DNA of 6,033 nucleotides. Source: Thermoplasmata archaeon (lineage in GTDB: Archaea > Thermoplasmatota > Thermoplasmata > UBA184). The notes below the pieces were generated by a model, which saw only the letters and a program-made list of their open reading frames with translations, had not been told where the DNA came from and made no database searches. The DNA lies in the NCBI GenBank assembly GCA_030042855.1, contig JASHYU010000059.1, positions 1 to 6,033 on the forward strand. The letters are read 5' to 3'. Positions within the stretch are counted from its first letter, which is position 1; each line of letters opens with the position of its first letter. Made by a program: the position numbers and the translations under genes. Shown here in pieces: positions 1 through 4,743 of this stretch.

Positions 1-261
1 CAGGGGATCGCCCGGAAGATCCCGGTCGCGGTCCTCCTCGTCAGCGCGCGGGTCGCGGGCGGTCTTCCGGACCATCGGGCCGGCGCCGCGCTCATCGAGA
101 CCCTGGACCGCCTGCTCCCCGAGGTCCAGATCGACACGGAGCCCCTGCGCGCCCAGGCCCAGCAGATCGAGAAGGCGCTCCGCGCCGCGATGCGCGGTCG
201 GCCCCCCGCGACCGCGCCCCCGAGCGACGTCGCGGTGGCGGGTCCCGGGATGTACGGCTGA
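1..261 (+). CDS. PAC2-family proteasome assembly chaperone, C-terminal part
   Basis: Only the last 86 residues are present; the reading frame is open at the left edge and stops at TGA 259-261. The visible part has the end of the PAC2 fold: a hydrophobic strand (IPVAVLLVSARVAGGLPDH), then an alanine/leucine-rich helix (RAGAALIETLDRLLPEVQI) and a charged helix rich in Glu, Gln and Ala. The strand followed by 'PD-RA-AL-E-LDRLL' is typical of archaeal PAC2 proteins, which help assemble or activate the 20S proteasome. A Pro/Ala-rich flexible segment follows and the protein ends G-M-Y-G, which fits the hydrophobic-Tyr-X motif used to dock into the pockets of the proteasome alpha ring. The next gene (299-466) is convergent, with a 37-base gap. 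The family call is from pattern recognition of the C-terminal third only; which PAC2 subfamily it belongs to cannot be decided here. Confidence 0.8.
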   Translation, partial: QGIARKIPVAVLLVSARVAGGLPDHRAGAALIETLDRLLPEVQIDTEPLRAQAQQIEKALRAAMRGRPPATAPPSDVAVAGPGMYG

Positions 262-298
262 GCGTCCTCGGCGCGATCGGCCGGCGGGACCGTCCGGA

Positions 299-466
299 TC
301 ACCCGAAGGTGTCGGTGTAGGTCAGGAGATAGAAGGCCCCGACCAGCATCGCGGCGAGCAGGGTGAAGATCGAGACCGGGTTCGAGCTGAAGAAGGCGAC
401 CGTGACGCCGATCAAGGCCCCGGGGAGGACGATGAGGAGCAGGAAGGTCAACCAGCGGCCGTCCAT
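299..466 (-). CDS. Small membrane protein, two predicted transmembrane segments (55 aa)
   Basis: A 55-codon gene with ATG at 464-466 and TGA at 299-301. After MDGRW there is one long hydrophobic segment (about residues 5-26, TFLLLIVLPGALIGVTVAFF), a short polar turn (SSNP), and a second hydrophobic segment (about residues 32-50, SIFTLLAAMLVGAFYLLTY), ending TDTFG. This is a helical hairpin in the membrane with very short tails. Third codon positions are strongly G/C, as in the neighbouring genes. There is no Shine-Dalgarno sequence, but a TATA-like box lies about 29 bases upstream of the ATG, which suits a leaderless transcript. It lies on the same strand as the FtsZ-like gene, 94 bases after it, so it may be read from that transcript or from its own promoter. 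I do not recognise the family. Membrane partner or anchor of the FtsZ-like protein is inference from position only. Confidence 0.7.
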   Translation of the reverse strand: MDGRWLTFLLLIVLPGALIGVTVAFFSSNPVSIFTLLAAMLVGAFYLLTYTDTFG

Positions 467-490
467 CTCGGTACGGCGGAGCGCGCGCCC

Positions 491-499
491 GAGATAAGT
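491..499 (-). promoter_or_regulatory. TATA-like box for the small membrane protein gene
   Basis: On the minus strand the sequence ACTTATCTC stands out from very GC-rich surroundings. Its centre is about 29 bases upstream of the ATG at 466, the distance expected between an archaeal TATA box and a start site at or just before the first codon. No convincing BRE can be seen. The match to the TTTAWATA-type consensus is partial. Confidence 0.35.
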
Positions 500-510
500 C
501 TGACCCGGCC

Positions 511-560
511 GGGAAAGAAGGCGGGAGGCCAGGGGGAACGGGCCCCCCGCCGGTACCGGC
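511..560 (-). terminator. Possible terminator after the FtsZ-like gene
   Basis: Directly after the FtsZ-like stop codon, on the minus strand, come a perfect 12-base palindrome (GCCGGTACCGGC, 549-560), a G-run and C-run able to pair (532-548, GGGGGG then CCCCC), and a pyrimidine stretch (CTTCTTTCC, 511-519). This could slow or end transcription between the FtsZ-like gene and the membrane protein gene. The T-tract is interrupted and archaeal termination depends mostly on T-runs, so this is tentative. Confidence 0.3.
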
Positions 561-1484
561 TCAGGAGTTCGGCGCAGGTCGGGGCGCGTCCTCGATCTCG
601 AACGTCACTTCGACCTCGGGCCCGGGATCGCGGGCGGCGGGGAGGCCCGGCGGCACTCCGGGGGCGAGGCCGGGCGCGGGCGGCGCCACCGGCGGCGGTA
701 CGGTCTCGGCCGGCGGCACCCGGTTCATCGGGCCCGCGATGACGGCCTCGGAGATCTCGAGGGCGGAGAGCATCGACTCGACGGGGGCGAGGAACGAGTT
801 CTCGATGTGATCCTCGATGAGGGAAGCCCAGTGCGAGCCGACCCGCGCGAACGCGACCCGGCCCTGCGACTCGATGAGGCCCTCGTTGTCGAGCGTGCGG
901 AGGGAGGCGGAGCCGCGCATGCGCTTCTCCACGAACGACTCGACGAAATCGAGCCGCGCGATCGCCCGGTCGGCGAGCGACCGGCGCGATCCCTCGCACC
1001 GGAACGGCTTGATGACGAACGCGCTCACGACCTCCGCGTTGCGCGAGGCGACCTCGAGGACGTAGGGGAGCACGCCGCTCCCCGACCCCCCGCCGAGGCT
1101 CCCGACGACGATGACGAAGGTCGCGCCCTGGAAGATCCGCTGGAGGGCCGGCTCGGCCGCGCCGGCGAGGGTGCCCCCGACGATCGGCGAACCGCCGGTG
1201 TCGGTATCGGCGCCCGAGTCCGGGCCGAGGTAGACCCGGCGATCGAACTCGTCGAACGACTGCACTTTGGGGTCGCAGTTGATCGCGACGGTCTCGAGGT
1301 GCCGGAGGTGCTTCTGGGCGATCTCCCGGACGATGCGGATCGCCCCGCCGCCGACCGCCGCCAGGACGAAGCGCACGTCCTGGCCGAGCCGCAGGTGGGT
1401 CCCCCACCCGCCCTCGATGGCCTCGCCGTAACCCGGCGCGGAGATTCGGTCGTCCGCCGTTCGCTCACCCTCGTAGGTCTCCAC
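561..1484 (-). CDS. Divergent FtsZ/tubulin-superfamily GTPase
   Basis: A 307-residue protein, GTG start at 1482-1484. Seen motifs: a hydrophobic strand and glycine loop (VLAAVGGGAIR, residues 40-50) matching the FtsZ T1 loop; strand VAINCD (66-71) as in the T2 region; an acidic Gly/Thr loop (LGPDSGADTDTGGSP, 86-100) as in T3; the tubulin signature as GGGSGSG (131-137; usual form GGGTGTG); and VIKPFRCEGSRR (157-168), resembling the strand and helix after T5. These establish a GTP-binding FtsZ-superfamily fold. Beyond about residue 170 the protein is unlike classical FtsZ: no N-x-D-x-x-D T7 loop can be found, and the globular part seems to end near residue 250, where FtsZ would continue for another 60 or more residues. 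A proline-rich linker (about 251-288) and a tail EVEVTFEIEDAPRP (290-303) follow. It lies 37 bases after the RHH gene, probably in one transcript. It could act in division or membrane remodelling; orthology to FtsZ1, FtsZ2 or CetZ is not supported. Confidence 0.85.
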   Translation of the reverse strand: METYEGERTADDRISAPGYGEAIEGGWGTHLRLGQDVRFVLAAVGGGAIRIVREIAQKHLRHLETVAINCDPKVQSFDEFDRRVYLGPDSGADTDTGGSPIVGGTLAGAAEPALQRIFQGATFVIVVGSLGGGSGSGVLPYVLEVASRNAEVVSAFVIKPFRCEGSRRSLADRAIARLDFVESFVEKRMRGSASLRTLDNEGLIESQGRVAFARVGSHWASLIEDHIENSFLAPVESMLSALEISEAVIAGPMNRVPPAETVPPPVAPPAPGLAPGVPPGLPAARDPGPEVEVTFEIEDAPRPAPNS

Positions 1485-1496
1485 AACCCCCCCTCG
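1485..1496 (-). promoter_or_regulatory. G-rich ribosome binding site of the FtsZ-like gene
   Basis: On the minus strand a run of seven G preceded by GA (CGAGGGGGGGTT) directly precedes the GTG start. It contains GAGG and can pair with the 16S anti-Shine-Dalgarno sequence, although the spacing is short. It supports translation of this gene as an internal cistron behind the RHH gene, and it supports the GTG at 1484 as start. Confidence 0.45.
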
Positions 1497-1521
1497 ACTG
1501 CGATCTTCAGCGCTCCGGGTC

Positions 1522-2022
1522 CTACCGTCCGACGACCCCCTTCCGTTCCAGGTCCTTGCCGCTCTCCTCGAGCGCGCCGACCTGGGTCCGGGACTCCACC
1601 GCGTCGCGCACCGTGGCGCGCGTCCGCTCGACGAGCTCTACGATCTTCAGCTCCATCTCGCCGCGGCGGACGATCTCGGCGAGGATGTCCCTCACCGGTC
1701 GGCCGTTCGCGACGTGCCGGGCGTAGCTCTCGAACGCGGCGTACTCCTCGGGGCGCAGGCGCACCGGGACCTCGACCAGGCCCTCGGCGTCGCGCGGGGG
1801 CGTCGGTGCGGTCGACAGCGCCCGGGAGCGCAGGAACGCGTGCAGCGCCGCCCGCATGAGCTCCGATCGGGTCGAGAACTCGCCGTGGGTCACGAACGAG
1901 TCGACCAGTCGGAGCTCTTTGCGGGTGCACCGTAGGGCGATGCGCGCGTCCTCCGGCTCCTCCGGACCGCCTTCCGGCTCGCGAGCGCGCGCCGGAGTTC
2001 GGTTCGGAGCGTTGTCGAACAC
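1522..2022 (-). CDS. Ribbon-helix-helix regulator, probably two RHH units (CdrS-like context)
   Basis: A 166-residue protein with GTG start (2020-2022) and TAG stop (1522-1524). After a polar, Pro/Glu-rich N-terminus (1-25) comes a clear RHH unit, residues 26-64: strand ARIALRCT, helix KELRLVDSFV, turn HGEFS, then helix TRSELMRAALHAFL. This matches small archaeal RHH proteins of the CdrS type ('GEFxxRSExxRxA'). A second unit, residues 82-112, repeats the pattern: strand LVEVPVRLR, helix PEEYAAFESYARHV, turn NGRP, helix VRDILAEIVRRG. A charged helical segment (112-155) may form a coiled coil. RHH proteins normally bind DNA as dimers through the paired strands; two units in one chain could pair within the molecule. 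The gene sits upstream of the FtsZ-like gene on the same strand, as cdrS precedes ftsZ2 in haloarchaea. A TATA-like box lies about 32 bases upstream of the start. The first RHH is well supported; the second is inference from the pattern. Confidence 0.85.
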   Translation of the reverse strand: MFDNAPNRTPARAREPEGGPEEPEDARIALRCTRKELRLVDSFVTHGEFSTRSELMRAALHAFLRSRALSTAPTPPRDAEGLVEVPVRLRPEEYAAFESYARHVANGRPVRDILAEIVRRGEMELKIVELVERTRATVRDAVESRTQVGALEESGKDLERKGVVGR

Positions 2023-2048
2023 AGTCAGCCAACCGATGTAAATTCCAT

Positions 2049-2147
2049 CTACTTAAACAAGAGCACCACGCGTCGAGAAAAAAGTGCGTGCGACGCGCGA
2101 ACGCAGTTCCCTGACGTGTCGAACAGATGTTTCAGTTTGTCGAACAT
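2049..2147 (-). CDS. Possible leaderless small ORF (32 aa)
   Basis: ATG at 2145-2147, TAG at 2049-2051. The product starts MFDKLKHLFDTSGN and ends VVLLFK; the first dozen residues could form an amphipathic helix with F2, L5, L8 and F9 on one face. A TATA-like box (minus-strand TTATAC, 2171-2176) is centred about 26 bases upstream of the ATG, the ideal distance for an archaeal leaderless start. Against it, third positions are less G/C-biased than in the neighbouring genes, the ORF overlaps the proposed promoter of the RHH gene, and I recognise no homolog. It could instead be a leader of the RHH operon or non-coding operator sequence. Confidence 0.2.
   Translation of the reverse strand: MFDKLKHLFDTSGNCVRASHALFSRRVVLLFK
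2052..2058 (-). promoter_or_regulatory. TATA-like box for the RHH / FtsZ-like operon
   Basis: On the minus strand GTTTAAG is centred about 32 bases upstream of the GTG start at 2022. An archaeal start site 26-27 bases downstream would lie near 2028, giving a leader of only a few bases. The lack of a Shine-Dalgarno sequence before this GTG fits a nearly leaderless transcript. Confidence 0.5.
2069..2097. repeat. Inverted repeat with A-rich loop upstream of the RHH promoter
   Basis: CGCGTCG (2069-2075) and CGACGCG (2091-2097) are perfect reverse complements, separated by 15 bases that include a run of six A. It lies just upstream of the TATA-like box of the RHH gene, so it could be a protein-binding site. 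On the minus strand the A-run reads as T6, but no minus-strand gene ends here that would need a terminator. Confidence 0.35.
2117..2146. repeat. Direct repeat TGTCGAACA x2, 21-base spacing; candidate operator
   Basis: TGTCGAACA occurs at 2117-2125 and 2138-2146, with start points exactly 21 bases apart, about two turns of B-DNA. A third exact copy is at 2013-2021 and overlaps the start codon of the RHH gene. Each copy is itself a small dyad (TGT, three bases, ACA). The position upstream of and across the start of a gene for an RHH protein suggests autoregulatory binding sites, since RHH dimers often bind arrays of short repeats. The alternative is that the two upstream copies are codons of a small ORF (2049-2147) in which Phe-Asp recurs every seven residues. 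Confidence 0.4.
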
Positions 2148-2170
2148 GCAGAAGGGACCGGATTTTCTCA

Positions 2171-2176
2171 GTATAA
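2171..2176 (-). promoter_or_regulatory. Second TATA-like box in the divergent region
   Basis: The minus strand reads TTATAC (plus strand GTATAA) in a locally AT-richer stretch. On the minus strand it would start a transcript near 2147, giving either a leaderless small ORF or a leader of about 125 bases for the RHH gene that contains both upstream TGTCGAACA copies. On the plus strand the same bases could serve the gene at 2409, but with a leader of about 210 bases. Confidence 0.35.
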
Positions 2177-2260
2177 CCGCTCCCCAAAAGTGGTGAAACG
2201 ACGCGCCTTCGCTCGCTCGGGTGGGCCGCGGTCCCGGCACGGCTCGTCGGCCGATGCGGT

Positions 2261-2281
2261 CGCTCGAGCGATCGATCGCTC
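2261..2281. repeat. Two overlapping perfect palindromes
   Basis: CGCTCGAGCG (2261-2270) and the 16-base GAGCGATCGATCGCTC (2266-2281) are both perfect palindromes and share five bases. They lie in the divergent intergenic region, between the upstream repeats and the gene at 2409. They could be a binding site for a dimeric regulator or restriction-type palindromes enriched by chance in GC-rich DNA. No function can be assigned. Confidence 0.4.
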
Positions 2282-2396
2282 CGGTTCCGAACACGCCGTC
2301 GTCCCCTAGATCCACGGGCCCGGGGTGTCGGGGAGCGCCGGCACCGGAAGTTCGATCTCAACGCGTAGAGTCAAGAGGCCCGTACGCTGAAGGGAT

Positions 2397-2402
2397 GGAG
2401 GT
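2397..2402 (+). promoter_or_regulatory. Shine-Dalgarno site of the SRPBCC-like gene
   Basis: GGAGGT, a near-ideal complement of the 16S rRNA 3' end, is followed by six bases and the ATG at 2409. It decides the start. It also shows that this gene, unlike several of its neighbours, is translated from a transcript with a real leader. Confidence 0.75.
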
Positions 2403-2408
2403 TCGCCG

Positions 2409-2882
2409 ATGGTCCTGATCTCGTTGCGGTACCGGTTCCGACAGAAGCTTCGAGCGCCCGCCCGAGCGGCGTACGCCTGGTGTACGGACTATCAGCCGGA
2501 GGACGGCACCCTCTTCTCCCAGAGGACGCGCCGCGCCGTCCGCCGGTTGGCCGACGATGCCGTGATCCTGGCGGACGTGCGGTACCCGAAGGGCCGACCG
2601 CGCACGATCCACCGCCTGGTGCGGATGGACCCCACGACCCTTTCCTGGACGAACACGCACCTCGACGGCCCGTATCGCCACTCGCAGTTCTGGTACCGCA
2701 TCGTTCCGGCCGGGTCCCGCGCTTCCTACCTCGAGTTCGAGGGCCTTCACCTGACGGAGGTCCCCGCTCGGGTCCCCCCCAAGGAGGTCGCCCGACGCGC
2801 TCGGCTCCTGAAGCGGCACGACTCCGCCGAATGGCGCAACTATCTCGCCCCCGCGCTCGCCGCGTCCTTCGCGACGAAGTGA
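2409..2882 (+). CDS. Probable SRPBCC/START-fold protein (157 aa)
   Basis: Complete gene, ATG 2409 with a strong Shine-Dalgarno site, TGA 2880-2882. The N-terminus has the usual SRPBCC layout: a first strand ending in the substrate-pocket motif (FRQKLRAPARAAYAWCTDYQ, residues 10-29), where 'APxxxxYxWxxDY' matches polyketide-cyclase/Bet v1-like proteins. Alternating strands follow, including DAVILADVRY (50-59), RTIHRLVRMD (65-74), LSWTNTHLDG (78-87), SQFWYRIVPA (92-101) and ASYLEFEGLHLTEVP (105-119). A long helix near the C-terminus (about 124-154, ending LAPALAASFATK) fits the lid helix that closes the hydrophobic cavity. Members bind lipids or other hydrophobic ligands or act as cyclases; the ligand cannot be told here. 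There is no signal peptide, so it is probably cytoplasmic. It converges on the S9 peptidase gene with a 16-base gap and has no obvious operon partner. The fold is moderately sure; the function is unknown. Confidence 0.65.
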   Translation: MVLISLRYRFRQKLRAPARAAYAWCTDYQPEDGTLFSQRTRRAVRRLADDAVILADVRYPKGRPRTIHRLVRMDPTTLSWTNTHLDGPYRHSQFWYRIVPAGSRASYLEFEGLHLTEVPARVPPKEVARRARLLKRHDSAEWRNYLAPALAASFATK

Positions 2883-2898
2883 TCGGGCCGATCGTCGG

Positions 2899-4743
2899 TC
2901 AGTGCCGGCGACTCTGCCGTGACCTGGGAGGCGCCGGGGTGAGGTACCGGCCGAAGAATTCCGTCTCGCGAAGCGTGGTCTCGATCTGGTTCTCCCGCCG
3001 AACGAACCCGTGGCCCTCGTTCTCGTAGTAGCGCGACTCGACCGTCCGGCCGGATCTCGTCAGCGCCTCGACGATCTGCTCGGCCTCGTGGATCGGAACC
3101 CGGGGGTCGTTGCGCCCATGAAAGACGAACAGCGGGGTACGGATCCGGTCGAGGTGGTGGATCGGGGAGATCGTCGCGAGGAACTCCCGGTCGTGCGCGA
3201 GGCTCCCGTACTCGGCCTCGCGCAGCGAGCGCCGCCAATCGGCGGTCCGCTCGAGAAACGAGACGAAGTTCGCGATCCCGAACAGCTCGACGGCCGCCCC
3301 CCACAGCTCGGGGTACGTGGAGATGGCGGCGAGCACCATGAACCCGCCGTAGCTGCCGCCGACGATCCCGAGCCGGCCCCGCGCCGCCGGCGCGCTCCGG
3401 AGCAGGGACTCCGCGATGTCCCGCAGATCGCGGACCGAGTCCATGCGCCGGCGGACGTCATCGAGGTGGAGGTACGTGCGTCCGTATCCGGTGCTACCAC
3501 GGACGTTGGGGACGATCACGCGCCAGCCCCCGGCGACGAGCGAGCCGATCTCGGGGTCAAACTCGGGCCGAGCCTGCGCTTCGGGGCCACCGTGGACCGA
3601 GAAGATCGTCCCCCGGGGTCGTCCCGAACCTCGGACGTATTCCCAGTACGGCAGTCGAAGTCCGTCGGCCGACTTCACGGCGCGGAGCCGGGGCCCGGCG
3701 ACTCCTCCCGGAGGACGGGATGGCGACCGGGTCAACCGACGCGTCCTTCGCGCCTTCAGGTCGTGCACGAAGATCTCGTGGCCGCCCGTCCAGGAGAGAT
3801 CGAAGGCGAATCCGGCGCCGTCCGGCTGCCACGAAATCGCGCGCACGACCCCCCGGGGCCGGAGCGGAACCGTACGATCGCTCTGCGCCGCAAGATCCCG
3901 AACGCGGAGCTCGCTCCACCCGTCCCGGTTCACGACGAGCGCGAGATGCCGTCGATCCGGCGACGCGCGAACGCACTCTACGTCCGCGGCGTACTCGGCG
4001 ACGATCTCGGGTTCTCCCGCGTCGAACGGGTAGCGCAGCACTCCCAGGTATTCCCGGTCCGGGTTTCCGGCGACATAGACCCCGTCGCGCCCGAGGGCCA
4101 CGGAGCTCACCGTCATCTCGGATCGATGCGGATTGAGGTGGACGCCGGATCGCCCACTCTCGACGAGGAAGAGGTCGGCGTCGAGGTTCGTGTTGAACCG
4201 CTGCACGACGGTCTGCCGGCCGTCTGCGGCCACGGCCGCCTGCCAGGCGTCACCGGTCCAGATGCGTTCGGGTGGAGACCAGCCGTCCACGTCGACCCGG
4301 TAGACGTCGAAGAACCGGTGATCGCGGGCGTTGGAGGAGAACAGGTAGCCGTGACCGTCCGAGGTCCACCTCCCCTGGAGGTTCATCACCTTCGGATCGG
4401 CGGTGAGCGGACGCTGTCGCTCCCGGGAGCGTAGGGTCCCCCCCGCGAGCGAGAAGAGTTCGAGCTGCCAGACCTCGTTGCCGCCGGAGTCCTGGCCCAC
4501 GACCGCTCGGGGGCGAGTGGGACATGCGTCCACCCAGCCCACGCGCTCCCGGGAGTCAAACAGCGGGCGGGGCTCGCCCCCGTGGATCGGCACGCGCCAA
4601 GCCTGGGGTAGACCGGCCGCGTCGCCGACATAGAGGACTTCGCGGCCGTCGCAGGAGATGGAAGGACTCGCCGCCCGGGCCACCTCGAACCAGCGGGAGA
4701 TCCTCCGTCGCTCCGGGGCCTTCCCGGCACGGTTCGTCGGCAC
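2899..4743 (-). CDS. S9-family serine peptidase (prolyl oligopeptidase / acylaminoacyl-peptidase type)
   Basis: A complete 614-residue protein, GTG start at 4741-4743; an in-frame TAG lies upstream and no earlier ATG, GTG or TTG is in frame. Residues 20-340 form repeating blades (such as SPSISCDGREVLYVGDA, ASPDRRHLALVVNRDG and SWQPDGAGFAFDLSWTGG) typical of the beta-propeller that restricts access to the active site. Residues 350-602 form the alpha/beta-hydrolase domain: HGGP (384-387) for the oxyanion hole, nucleophile elbow GGSYGG with Ser464, Asp546 in HGRNDPRVP, and His578 in NEGHGF. Order and spacing fit S9 peptidases, so it should be active. These enzymes cut short peptides or remove N-acyl amino acids; which is preferred cannot be told. 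There is no signal peptide or membrane segment, so it is cytoplasmic. It is divergent from the permease gene, with 220 bases between. A GGAG lies 10 bases before the GTG and a weak AT-rich patch (4766-4777) may be its promoter. Confidence 0.93.
   Translation of the reverse strand: MPTNRAGKAPERRRISRWFEVARAASPSISCDGREVLYVGDAAGLPQAWRVPIHGGEPRPLFDSRERVGWVDACPTRPRAVVGQDSGGNEVWQLELFSLAGGTLRSRERQRPLTADPKVMNLQGRWTSDGHGYLFSSNARDHRFFDVYRVDVDGWSPPERIWTGDAWQAAVAADGRQTVVQRFNTNLDADLFLVESGRSGVHLNPHRSEMTVSSVALGRDGVYVAGNPDREYLGVLRYPFDAGEPEIVAEYAADVECVRASPDRRHLALVVNRDGWSELRVRDLAAQSDRTVPLRPRGVVRAISWQPDGAGFAFDLSWTGGHEIFVHDLKARRTRRLTRSPSRPPGGVAGPRLRAVKSADGLRLPYWEYVRGSGRPRGTIFSVHGGPEAQARPEFDPEIGSLVAGGWRVIVPNVRGSTGYGRTYLHLDDVRRRMDSVRDLRDIAESLLRSAPAARGRLGIVGGSYGGFMVLAAISTYPELWGAAVELFGIANFVSFLERTADWRRSLREAEYGSLAHDREFLATISPIHHLDRIRTPLFVFHGRNDPRVPIHEAEQIVEALTRSGRTVESRYYENEGHGFVRRENQIETTLRETEFFGRYLTPAPPRSRQSRRH

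Larger units (their letters stand above)
2023..2408. other. Divergent intergenic region
   Basis: About 386 bases between the divergent RHH gene and the SRPBCC-like gene. The half near the RHH gene (2041-2200) is clearly more AT-rich than the rest of the window and holds the TATA-like boxes, the inverted repeat and the 21-base-spaced repeats. The other half (2200-2390) returns to high GC and holds the palindromes plus a 20-base stretch (2232-2251) that matches, 19 of 20, the start of the S9 peptidase gene. I looked for tRNA cloverleaf elements and found none. No clear TATA box is seen within 50 bases of the ATG at 2409. Confidence 0.7.

Noticed and set aside
807..1859. Long open frame on the plus strand opposite the FtsZ-like and RHH genes
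   Set aside because: Its product is low-complexity, rich in Arg, Pro, Asp and Glu, with no recognisable fold. Long antisense frames are common opposite GC-rich genes, and the minus-strand genes have clear motifs.
1025..2032. Long minus-strand open frame overlapping the RHH and FtsZ-like genes in another frame
   Set aside because: It is Arg/Pro/Ala/Ser-rich out-of-frame translation of both real genes and shows no motif of its own.
2076..2090. T6 run on the minus strand as a transcription terminator
   Set aside because: No minus-strand gene ends upstream of it between 2409 and 2097, so there is no transcript for it to end; a regulatory role is more plausible.
2053..2361. Minus-strand open frame of about 100 codons in the divergent intergenic region
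   Set aside because: It is Arg- and Ser-rich, has no codon bias like the real genes and crosses the promoter elements. Only the short piece resembling the peptidase N-terminus was kept, as a finding.
2311..2375. Possible tRNA-like or structured RNA (GC-rich hairpin near 2311-2335, GTTCGATC near 2351)
   Set aside because: The T-loop-like bases are not flanked by a pairing stem, and no acceptor or anticodon arm can be built.
3010..4434. 474-codon open frame on the plus strand inside the S9 peptidase gene
   Set aside because: The opposite strand encodes a peptidase with a complete catalytic triad. The antisense product looks like a compositional by-product, with no domain pattern.
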